Shown here: positions 1-7,537 of the stretch, piece after piece
How positions within the stretch are numbered: position 1 is the stretch's first letter
Layout: each line of letters opens with the position of its first letter
Source: Cyclobacteriaceae bacterium
Lineage (GTDB): Bacteria; Bacteroidota; Bacteroidia; Cytophagales; Cyclobacteriaceae
NCBI GenBank assembly: GCA_019638235.1
Contig: JAHBUE010000001.1
Span: 2,466,492-2,530,491 of the forward strand
Reading direction: 5' to 3'
Length of the DNA stretch: 64,000 nt
Made by a program: the position numbers and the translations under genes
Notes under the pieces: model-generated
The model's input: only the letters and a program-made list of their open reading frames with translations
The model's database searches: none
What the model was told of the DNA's origin: nothing

Positions 1-362
1 ATGCTGTTGTGATGGATTCCGTTGACAACATGAAGGCAGACCTGATTGAATCTATTTCGGAGATGGTGAAGAATAACGAAAAGGTAACAGCAGCCCGTTA
101 TAACGAACTATCTAAAATCATTAATGATGAAACCAAATTAGCAGAAGCCAGTGCCAAACCCGAAGAAATTGAGGCAATCAAAGAGATACTCAAGTTTAAA
201 GATGAAGGCACCGCCAAAATCCAGGAAACATTTAAAACTCTGGCTACCGAACACGTAGGCGCTGCTGTATTCAATAAGGTGAAAAAGGCTATTGCCGAAG
301 ACGCTGAAACAAAAGCCAAGTACCAGGAAATACTGGCAGAGTTAAAGGAAGATTCTGAGTAA
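1..362 (+). CDS. Hypothetical charged helical protein, 5' end probably outside the window
   Basis: I do not recognise this protein. The frame is open to the window edge (Ala-Val codons precede the GTG at 9), so the true start is probably upstream; an internal start at GTG 9 or ATG 12 is possible. The visible 117 residues are rich in Lys, Glu and Ala and look almost wholly alpha-helical, with no signal peptide, Cys or obvious catalytic motif in the visible part. The gene ends just before a strong hairpin terminator, so it is the last gene of its transcript. Confidence 0.55.
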   Translation, partial: AVVMDSVDNMKADLIESISEMVKNNEKVTAARYNELSKIINDETKLAEASAKPEEIEAIKEILKFKDEGTAKIQETFKTLATEHVGAAVFNKVKKAIAEDAETKAKYQEILAELKEDSE

Positions 363-389
363 TCAGCTTTGCCTACCGAAACCATCAAG

Positions 390-420
390 AAATCGCGGGC
401 ATCAGTCCGCGATTTTTGTT
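390..420 (+). terminator. Rho-independent terminator after the first gene
   Basis: An 11-base arm AAATCGCGGGC (390-400) and the matching arm GTCCGCGATTT (405-415, one G-T pair) close a 4-base ATCA loop and run into T-rich sequence. It separates the first gene from the M15 peptidase gene. Confidence 0.8.
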
Positions 421-453
421 TGTAGCTATTTCGTTAAAAAAATACTACTTTTG
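419..453 (+). promoter_or_regulatory. Bacteroidota-type promoter for the M15 peptidase
   Basis: A -7 box TACTTTTG (446-453) fits TAnnTTTG, and a TTTG at 419-422 is a possible -33 box with a 23-base spacer, slightly long. The ATG follows 11 bases after the -7 box, so the leader would be only a few bases long. Confidence 0.45.
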
Positions 454-464
454 AACTTTAATCA

Positions 465-1283
465 ATGGCAGCAATGCGTTTTTTCATTGGTTCACTATTT
501 TTTAGTCTGTTAATCTGCACTGCAAAGGCGCAGTCTTTATTTCAGCCGTACGATTGCCGGCCTGAAGTAGAAATCATTAACCGTATTGAAGTAGAAAAGC
601 GCTTACGCGAACAGGCTTACCGTGATTCCGTGCACGAAGCACAACATCAATTAGTAATGCTTCAGCGTGAAGCTTATAAAAAATATTGGCTTGAGGATAC
701 ATTGAATGGATGGAAAACCTGGAAAATCAACGAAAACTATGCCTTTGGAAAAGATCGTGGCAGCTTACCCATGATTGCCGAATTACAGGCGTTACATCCG
801 GTGTTTCGTGATAAGGTTGTTCAATTGATTGAGCGTTGCGCACAAAAAGGTATTGAACTTGCACTTGTTGAAACCTATCGCACACATTCCAAACAGGCCG
901 AATACAAAGGCATGGGTAAAGCCTACACGAGGAAGGGTGCCGGAAGATCGAAACATCAATACGGGTTAGCAGTAGATGTAGTACCTGTTGTTAATGGTGA
1001 ACCGCAATGGGAGAACAAGGCGCTATGGCGAAAGATCGGTATTACCGGTGAACAACTTGGGCTGCGTTGGGGCGGGCGCTGGCGACATCCTTACGATCCT
1101 GGTCATTTTGAATGGACGGGCGGAATGCCTCCATCACAACTTGCACAAGGTAAACTGTATCATCCGAAACTTATTGAACTATATCCCTGCATTGAAGCCG
1201 ATCTGCGCATGCTAAACCGGTACTGGGAAAACTGGGAAGCCGAACAAGCCTCACTCGCTAATAACACTACTCCCACACAATAG
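465..1283 (+). CDS. M15 family zinc peptidase (D-Ala-D-Ala carboxypeptidase / L-Ala-D-Glu endopeptidase type)
   Basis: Secreted zinc peptidase of family M15, which trims peptidoglycan stem peptides. Residues 1-22 form a signal peptide ending in AKA-Q. The catalytic domain spans about 95-225. The SKHQYGLAVDVV segment supplies His164 and Asp171, and DPGHFEW supplies His214, the expected three zinc ligands; the arrangement resembles VanY and phage endolysin-type M15 enzymes. Residues 25-95 are a charged helical lead-in. A second ATG at 474 would shorten the protein by three residues only. The 3' end overlaps the convergent GH30 gene by 17 bp. Whether it acts as carboxypeptidase or endopeptidase cannot be told from sequence. 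Confidence 0.85.
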   Translation: MAAMRFFIGSLFFSLLICTAKAQSLFQPYDCRPEVEIINRIEVEKRLREQAYRDSVHEAQHQLVMLQREAYKKYWLEDTLNGWKTWKINENYAFGKDRGSLPMIAELQALHPVFRDKVVQLIERCAQKGIELALVETYRTHSKQAEYKGMGKAYTRKGAGRSKHQYGLAVDVVPVVNGEPQWENKALWRKIGITGEQLGLRWGGRWRHPYDPGHFEWTGGMPPSQLAQGKLYHPKLIELYPCIEADLRMLNRYWENWEAEQASLANNTTPTQ

Positions 1284-2736
1284 TAACCACACTTTTAGGC
1301 GGTATGGCGTAAGCAAACTTGCCTTGCCCTTCTCTTACGTTAAAAGTTTGGCTGGCCGAATCTTTATTGGCTACAACAAGAACTTTTTTACCATCCATAT
1401 TAATAAAGGCAACATACATAAGTTGCGATGAGCCTGAAGAAAGTTGTGAGTTTACCCGGTAGGCACCGGGGCGCACAAATTTTGAGAAATGACCAATGGA
1501 GTAATACTCTTCATTCCTTGTTACAGCGCCCGTACCGGAGTTGATTGTTACCACACCCCGACAATTTGAACAACCATTGTTGGCAGGCCCGAAGTTCTGA
1601 TCAAGAGCAAGGTTCCACAACAAAACATTCTTCGACCAGTTTGTTGTTGTCCCGATGAAGATGTGCTCCATATTCCAAAGCAAGTTATCGCTGAAATTCG
1701 TTGCCCACTCACCGCCCGATACTTCCGTAAAATAAAGCCCCTTGTCGGGATGGGCATTGTGTACCACACTCATTGCGGAAACATCTCCTCCATAAGCATG
1801 AAACCCGGTACCGGCAACATATTTCTTCGCATCGGCATCATTAAGAATATTGATAGCGTATTGTGTATTGTCCCAGTTATGGTCATATAGAATAATCTCG
1901 GTATCAATATTCTCGTTTTCAAACAATGGGCCTAAATGGTTCTTAACAAAATTCAACTGTTGAGATGAAGTCATGCTCATGCACGGGTAGTTGGCGGTAA
2001 AGTGCAAGGGTTCATTTTGTGGTGTTATCGAATGAATCGTTATTCCTTCTGTCTTATATGCCTGGATATACTTCAGAAAGTAATTCGAGTATGCAGAATA
2101 TGCTTCCGGTTTTAATTCCCCTCCTTTCAAGCTTTGGTTTGTTTTCATCCATGCGGGGGCGCTCCAGGGCGATCCCATAATTTTCAGGTCGGTTGTTACA
2201 TTAAGTATTCTTTTAAAAACAGGAACAACATCTTCCTGATCTTTTGCAATAGAGAAATTAGCCAAATCGTAATCTTCCTGCCCCGATGGCATATCATTAT
2301 AGGTATAATCAGATAATGAAAAATCGGAAGCGCCTATCGTCATACGCAAATACGAAATTCCTATTCCATCATTTGCCCCAAATAACTGTTGCAGCAAGGC
2401 ATCGCGCTGCCCGGTTGTCATTTTTTTGTTTATAAGATACGCTGACGAACCCGTTAGGGCTGCACCAAAACCATCAATCTGTTGATATTTTGTATTAACA
2501 TCAATGGTTAATAACGATGAGGGCGGTATTCCTTCTCCAATTTCTGTAATAGAAAGTTTGGGTTCTTCCGATAACAACTTGTTTTTATCGCCCGTAGTCA
2601 GCCACACAGAGGCTTTACCGATTTCGTTGCCGGATGATGGCGGGCCGGGATCGGGAAAGTCGTTGTTACCACATCCGTTAAAAAGAACTGAACCACCTAA
2701 TAGTGCAATTGTTACTACCCGCTTAATCATCCTCAA
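1267..2736 (-). CDS. GH30 family glycoside hydrolase, lipoprotein (first of a tandem pair)
   Basis: Retaining glycoside hydrolase of family GH30 (beta-glucosylceramidase, beta-1,6-glucanase and related activities), anchored to a membrane through a lipobox Cys near residue 22. The beta/alpha-barrel opens with YQQIDGFGAALTGSSAY (about 84-100). The acid/base is Glu242 in TPQNEP and the nucleophile is Glu338 in LYFTEVSGGEW; the C-terminal beta-sandwich begins near 410. At 489 residues it is full length. It is the last gene of the SusCD operon, 22 bp after the second GH30 gene, and overlaps the M15 gene tail to tail. Both GH30 enzymes next to SusC/D suggest a beta-glucan, perhaps beta-1,6-linked, but the subfamily cannot be fixed by eye. 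Confidence 0.9.
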   Translation of the reverse strand: MRMIKRVVTIALLGGSVLFNGCGNNDFPDPGPPSSGNEIGKASVWLTTGDKNKLLSEEPKLSITEIGEGIPPSSLLTIDVNTKYQQIDGFGAALTGSSAYLINKKMTTGQRDALLQQLFGANDGIGISYLRMTIGASDFSLSDYTYNDMPSGQEDYDLANFSIAKDQEDVVPVFKRILNVTTDLKIMGSPWSAPAWMKTNQSLKGGELKPEAYSAYSNYFLKYIQAYKTEGITIHSITPQNEPLHFTANYPCMSMTSSQQLNFVKNHLGPLFENENIDTEIILYDHNWDNTQYAINILNDADAKKYVAGTGFHAYGGDVSAMSVVHNAHPDKGLYFTEVSGGEWATNFSDNLLWNMEHIFIGTTTNWSKNVLLWNLALDQNFGPANNGCSNCRGVVTINSGTGAVTRNEEYYSIGHFSKFVRPGAYRVNSQLSSGSSQLMYVAFINMDGKKVLVVANKDSASQTFNVREGQGKFAYAIPPKSVVTIVWE

Positions 2737-2758
2737 CTATTAAATACCAATAAAAATG

Positions 2759-4183
2759 TTACCACACGTATGTTCCTACTGCGCCAGCCTGCAACCGTGT
2801 ATGCGCTTTTTGTCCGTTACTGTCAATAACAAAATCGCGGTCGTGAGTGCCGTCATTTATCACAATCAAAACTTTTTTTCCAGCAGGTGTTACAAACGCC
2901 ACATTAAATAAATCTTCGGGCATGTTTGATTCAACACGAACAGAACCGGGGCGTACAAATTTAGAAGCATGAGCAATAATGTAGTACGCAACGTTTCTTT
3001 TTATTTCAGAATTTTCAATAGTGAGCGCTCCGAGGCACATGGTGCATCCGCCCTGGTCGGTATGCGGCTGAAATTCTTCATCGGCTGCGAGGTTCCATTC
3101 CAACACGGTGCGGCTCCAGTTACGCGGTGCGCCTACAATAAGATGACGGGTGTGCCAACGCAAATCACCATCAAAGGTGCCTTGCGGTGATGTCCACTGT
3201 TCAGTAAAATAAAGATTCTTGTCAGGATGGGCACGCTGAACCTGCGACAGCGCCTCAATCTCGCCAAGGTATAAATGGAAGGCCGTGCCATCAATATATT
3301 TTTTAGCTTCCATATCATTCAGTATAGCAATCGGGTATTCCGGGTTGTCGCAATTGTGGTCGAATAAAACAATTTTCGTTTTTATTCCTTCTCTTTCAAA
3401 TACCGGCCCCAGGTTGTTTTTTATAAACTCAGTTTGTTCTTCGGCTGTCATTACTAAGCTTGGGTTGTTCTTAGGATTTTCCGGTTCATTTTGTGGCGTA
3501 ATGGCATCAATCACAATTCCTTCCTTAGCCATTTCCTTAATATAGCGCGCAAAGTAGCGGGCGTACACATCGTAATATTCGGGTTTTAGCTTCCCTCCTT
3601 TCGGGCTATTATTATCTTTCATCCATGCCGGTGCAGACCACGGGCTTCCCATAATTTTTATGCCGGGATTGATTGCCAGAATCTCTTTCAACACCGGAAT
3701 CAGGTCTTTATAATCGGGTGAAAGGTCAAACTTCTCAAGATTCAAATCAGTTTCTCCGGCAGGCAAGTCATTATAAGAAAATACCTGTTCGTCTAAATCA
3801 GAAGCGCCAATGCTTATGCGCAGGTAGCTTATGCCAATTGCGTTACCTTCTGTACCAAACAGTTCATTCAGAAGTTCTTTACGCTGTTCGGCAGTAATGG
3901 AACGATTAAGGTGATAGGCGCTGCCCCCGGTTAACGAATAGCCAAAGCCATCCATTGTTTGATAGGTTTTATCAGTGTCAACTTTTATTACCGGTATTTC
4001 ATCCGTTGTTTCTGCAAACGCCAAACCGGGCATTTGTTCAAATAAATGTTTCTCATCGCCTGTGGTTAACCACACTTGCACATCCTCCCCGGTTTTAATT
4101 TCAGTAACGGAACCAGAGCAGGAAAGAAGAAACAGCAATAACAGTGCAGAGAAAAGAGTATAATACGTTTTTGAAGTATTCAT
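2759..4183 (-). CDS. GH30 family glycoside hydrolase, lipoprotein (second of a tandem pair)
   Basis: Paralogue of the neighbouring GH30 enzyme with the same layout. I choose the ATG at 4183 because it begins a clear lipoprotein signal (hydrophobic stretch ending LLSCSGS, lipid Cys near 22); the upstream ATG at 4231 adds 16 residues that spoil the signal. Using the chosen start, the acid/base is Glu233 (TPQNEP) and the nucleophile Glu328 (LYFTEQW). The loop after the nucleophile differs from its partner (QWTSPQG against VSGGEW), which hints at a different aglycone preference. Together the pair would cut a glycan at or near the cell surface before SusCD uptake. Confidence 0.9.
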   Translation of the reverse strand: MNTSKTYYTLFSALLLLFLLSCSGSVTEIKTGEDVQVWLTTGDEKHLFEQMPGLAFAETTDEIPVIKVDTDKTYQTMDGFGYSLTGGSAYHLNRSITAEQRKELLNELFGTEGNAIGISYLRISIGASDLDEQVFSYNDLPAGETDLNLEKFDLSPDYKDLIPVLKEILAINPGIKIMGSPWSAPAWMKDNNSPKGGKLKPEYYDVYARYFARYIKEMAKEGIVIDAITPQNEPENPKNNPSLVMTAEEQTEFIKNNLGPVFEREGIKTKIVLFDHNCDNPEYPIAILNDMEAKKYIDGTAFHLYLGEIEALSQVQRAHPDKNLYFTEQWTSPQGTFDGDLRWHTRHLIVGAPRNWSRTVLEWNLAADEEFQPHTDQGGCTMCLGALTIENSEIKRNVAYYIIAHASKFVRPGSVRVESNMPEDLFNVAFVTPAGKKVLIVINDGTHDRDFVIDSNGQKAHTRLQAGAVGTYVW

Positions 4184-4247
4184 GTTAAATAATTCGAGAA
4201 TAAAAAATGGAAGGGATGTTCTGATAAACACCCCTTCGGGATTTACT

Positions 4248-6017
4248 TTATTGTTTTACAAATGTGTAGGTACATGTTGCATAGGTATCGTCAGCAACAA
4301 TGGTAGCATTGTATGTGCCTGATGAAACAATACCCATATAGTTTGCGCCTCCGTTTGTCATGGTTCCGGTTAACGCTGTGCCGGAAGAACCGAATTGAAT
4401 ATCCCACGGGGAGATAAACTTGGAGTCGAATCCTGCCGACAGTGAAGCCCCGGTTATTTTAAAAGTATGAGGATGCTCATAGGTCATTAAAATTTCCTGG
4501 CGGGCATCCCATCCCCCACCGGCATCATCCCAATGGAATAGTTTAATGTTGAAATACTTCCACACTAATTTACCGGTTCCGAAATTGACTGTTAACTGGT
4601 ACGCCTGGTCGCGGGCAACGGCAATGGTGCCATCAGCTTCCAATTCATTATAAGTTTGTCCAGAGCCATCGCTGACCGAGTTAAGAATATATTTCTTACT
4701 TGCTTCAAGTGGAATAAATTTCTCCGACTCAAATACATCACCGTTTTTCACGAACTCGGCAATCATGTTTCCATTTTGCACCAGGAACAATTGACCCGGC
4801 ACATCATAGGTGCCGAAATCAAAATTACCGCTCACGTTATCGGCATTCGGGTTAGCCGATTCACCAATTACCGCAGCAGGGTCTTGCGGATTAACAGGCG
4901 TATCTGAAACAAGTGAGTATGTGTAACCTTCGGCTGACAAATCAAGTGTTACGGTGTGCATACCGGTAAGTGGTGCAGGAACATCCTGAAACGTTACACC
5001 GGCATCGCCAGCTTCCGATTCCATGATTACTCTCCCTCCTGCGTTGTCGGGTGTAGCGGTTCCTTCAATTCGTTTAATGATATACGACCAGTCACCATTG
5101 GCTCTGAAAATAAAATTAGCCGCGTTAACAAAATCTATCTTACCCGACCAGATACCATTTCCGGTGTAAGCAAGCGGCACATCGCCACCCCAGCCACCTA
5201 CAATGGCATCGCCTACCAAACTCCATTTTGTAATGGCAAGCAACTCATACGAATTTGTATTCAGGTTTACCACTATCCTGTAAACACCGGTAGTTGGAGC
5301 AGTAATAGCCGAACCGCAGGGTTGCACCGTACCATCACTACCGCCATATACTTTGGAATTTTCGGCCGGCTTATCGGTGAAGAAATAGGTTCCTCCTGCC
5401 GTAAGGTTGGTGTAAATATCAAACACTTGTGTAAGGTTGCCTTCTGCATTTTTCCGGCCACGCATTAACGTAGCCTTGGTTGCATCCGCTCCGCCTTCTG
5501 TTGCCGAGCCTGTTAAATACAAGGCTGTTATTTCGCGCTCGGTTGTAAACCGCGTAAAGGAAATATTTTGTGTTGCGATAGCTGTTTTTTCAATTGCCTT
5601 CGCAATCACCACCCAACTAAGGTTCACTTTAGTGCCTGCCGGATAACACGCTGCCCATAGCGCATAATCGATTTGTTCGGCAGTAGGTTCTACAAACGTT
5701 TCTTTGCCACCGTTTGCAGGAATAACGGATAAAATTGGATTATCGTAATCCGTACTTCCTTGTGGAACCAATAAATAGGTATAGGCAACAATAAACCGGT
5801 TGCTGGCAACTGCAGCGCTCCATTCAAACTTAAATTTTGCAGAAGGTTCTCCTTCGTTCAATACAATGTCGGTTCCCGCACCAGGCGTTGTAAGCGTAGG
5901 CATTGAAAGTTCCCAGTTACCTAAAGGTTCCAGGTTTTCGTTTTCACCGCATGACCATGCCAGGGTTATCATTAAAACCCACGACAAAAGGATGTATAAT
6001 TTTATGTGCTTTCTCAT
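4248..6017 (-). CDS. SusE/SusF-like outer-membrane glycan-binding lipoprotein
   Basis: Surface lipoprotein (signal ending in AWSC, lipid Cys near 23) placed directly after SusD, where SusE/SusF proteins normally sit. An N-terminal Ig-like SusE domain (about 35-155) is followed by tandem beta-sandwich modules of the SusF/SusE kind; repeated WSLVGDAIVGGWGGD-like and FIFRANGDWSY-like segments between about 255 and 365 are typical starch-binding-module patterns, and a further Trp-rich module ends the protein. It should hold the polysaccharide at the surface for the SusCD transporter and GH30 enzymes. No catalytic motif is visible. Confidence 0.82.
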   Translation of the reverse strand: MRKHIKLYILLSWVLMITLAWSCGENENLEPLGNWELSMPTLTTPGAGTDIVLNEGEPSAKFKFEWSAAVASNRFIVAYTYLLVPQGSTDYDNPILSVIPANGGKETFVEPTAEQIDYALWAACYPAGTKVNLSWVVIAKAIEKTAIATQNISFTRFTTEREITALYLTGSATEGGADATKATLMRGRKNAEGNLTQVFDIYTNLTAGGTYFFTDKPAENSKVYGGSDGTVQPCGSAITAPTTGVYRIVVNLNTNSYELLAITKWSLVGDAIVGGWGGDVPLAYTGNGIWSGKIDFVNAANFIFRANGDWSYIIKRIEGTATPDNAGGRVIMESEAGDAGVTFQDVPAPLTGMHTVTLDLSAEGYTYSLVSDTPVNPQDPAAVIGESANPNADNVSGNFDFGTYDVPGQLFLVQNGNMIAEFVKNGDVFESEKFIPLEASKKYILNSVSDGSGQTYNELEADGTIAVARDQAYQLTVNFGTGKLVWKYFNIKLFHWDDAGGGWDARQEILMTYEHPHTFKITGASLSAGFDSKFISPWDIQFGSSGTALTGTMTNGGANYMGIVSSGTYNATIVADDTYATCTYTFVKQ

Positions 6018-6046
6018 CTTATTCTTGATTATTGATTTTACATCAA

Positions 6047-7525
6047 TTAGTTATAACCAGGGTTTTGCCCAAGGTTGGGGTTACGGTTTCGTTCCGACTG
6101 CGGAATTGGCAACAGTAACTTTTCATCAGTCATGTTAAATACTTTTGGCTGGCCTGTAAGCAGGTTTATTTCAACGAGGTTATTCATAACCGAAACAGCT
6201 TTGCCGTATCGTTTCAAATCGTCCCAGCGCTGCGCTTCCTGACACAATTCAAGCCTTCTTTCCTTTTCAATCGCCAATGCCATAGTGGCTTTGTCTGTTG
6301 CAGGCGTTGCTCCTAAACCAACACGGCTGCGCACCCGATTAAGTTCGGTGCGGGCCTCTTCCAATTGATTAAGTTCATTCAGTGCTTCTGCCTTTAACAG
6401 GATTATGTCGGCAAGGCGAAGTAAATATTGGCGGTTGGTACTCGCCCATCCGTTAGCGCTTTTCCATTTGTAAGCAAAAGGCACACTGCCTCCGGTTGTA
6501 GCCGACCAGAATTCATCAACCCAGTTTACACTTTCAAACAGAATGCTTACGTTCTTTCTTACGTTATCGCCTTCGCTATCAAACGCATTTACAAGGTCGC
6601 GCGAAGGCGTAACAAATTTTCTCCAGCTATCACCGCTAAGTGAAGGCGGCAGCAATAGTTGAGGCCCCCAGTTAGCTTCAGGCCCTCCCACAAACTGCAC
6701 TTCAATAATTGACTCGGCATTGTTGTAGTGATTTCCATCCCATAAATGCGCGTACTCTGTTAATAGCTGATACCCGGCAGGGCTGTTAATTACAGCATTG
6801 CAATGCTCCAACACTTTGTTGTAATCGCGGTTGGGTTTTTGCGCCTGCACTTTGGCCATCAACGCATTGGCAGCGCCTTTTGTAGCCCGTGCCTTATTTA
6901 CGGAAGCATCGTTTGAATAAACATCGGGCAGGTTGGCGATGGCAAATTCGAGGTCAATGATAATCTGCGCATAAACTTCAGCCTCGGTATTGCGCGGCTT
7001 CTGTGTTTCTGATGGGGCAGTCGAATTGGAAGCCTGTATAATCAACGGAACACCTCCAAACATTTTTACCAAATTGTAATAGTGGAATGCTCTAAGGAAA
7101 GCGGCTTCACCCAATATTTGCGCCCTGCGGTTGCCCACATCCAACCCTGCATCATTTATGCCCGGCACTTTGTCAAGCACCGTATTGGCTTTAAGGATGG
7201 CATTGTAAATCTGGCTCCAGTTATTGTACAAACGTGGGTTAAGCGGATTTACGGTAAGGTCATCAATTGAAAAGATGTCCGGGTTATCTCCGCCTGCATA
7301 ATAATTATCCGACATAACATCCGAAAACAACACATTATCCCAGATGTAATACTCCTGCGAAAACGAATCGTAAGCGCCCACAAGTGCAGCCTCAGCATCG
7401 CTGGCCGTACTGTAAGCGTTTTCGCCTGTAAGGTCTGATACAGGTTTCAGATCAAGAAAGTCTTCGCAGGCAACCAAACCTGAAAAAAGACCGGCAACGA
7501 TAATATTTTTAATAATTGATTTCAT
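6047..7525 (-). CDS. SusD/RagB family glycan-binding lipoprotein (locus 1)
   Basis: Surface lipoprotein that forms the lid of the SusC channel and binds oligosaccharide. Lipobox VACEDFLD places the lipid Cys at about residue 20. The N-terminal helical TPR-like part contains AEALVGAYDSFS-like and ILGEAAFLRAFHYYNLVKMFGGVPL segments (given here as family hallmarks), and the C-terminus ends with LLPIPQSERNRNPNLGQNPGY, the usual SusD tail. At 492 residues it has normal family length. It lies 12 bp after susC and belongs to the same transcript. Confidence 0.93.
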   Translation of the reverse strand: MKSIIKNIIVAGLFSGLVACEDFLDLKPVSDLTGENAYSTASDAEAALVGAYDSFSQEYYIWDNVLFSDVMSDNYYAGGDNPDIFSIDDLTVNPLNPRLYNNWSQIYNAILKANTVLDKVPGINDAGLDVGNRRAQILGEAAFLRAFHYYNLVKMFGGVPLIIQASNSTAPSETQKPRNTEAEVYAQIIIDLEFAIANLPDVYSNDASVNKARATKGAANALMAKVQAQKPNRDYNKVLEHCNAVINSPAGYQLLTEYAHLWDGNHYNNAESIIEVQFVGGPEANWGPQLLLPPSLSGDSWRKFVTPSRDLVNAFDSEGDNVRKNVSILFESVNWVDEFWSATTGGSVPFAYKWKSANGWASTNRQYLLRLADIILLKAEALNELNQLEEARTELNRVRSRVGLGATPATDKATMALAIEKERRLELCQEAQRWDDLKRYGKAVSVMNNLVEINLLTGQPKVFNMTDEKLLLPIPQSERNRNPNLGQNPGYN

Positions 7526-7537
7526 ATCGCTTTGTTT

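Noticed and set aside
4956..5468. Plus-strand frame of 170 codons opposite the SusE/F gene
   Set aside because: Antisense to a confident lipoprotein gene; the product has no plausible start or motif.
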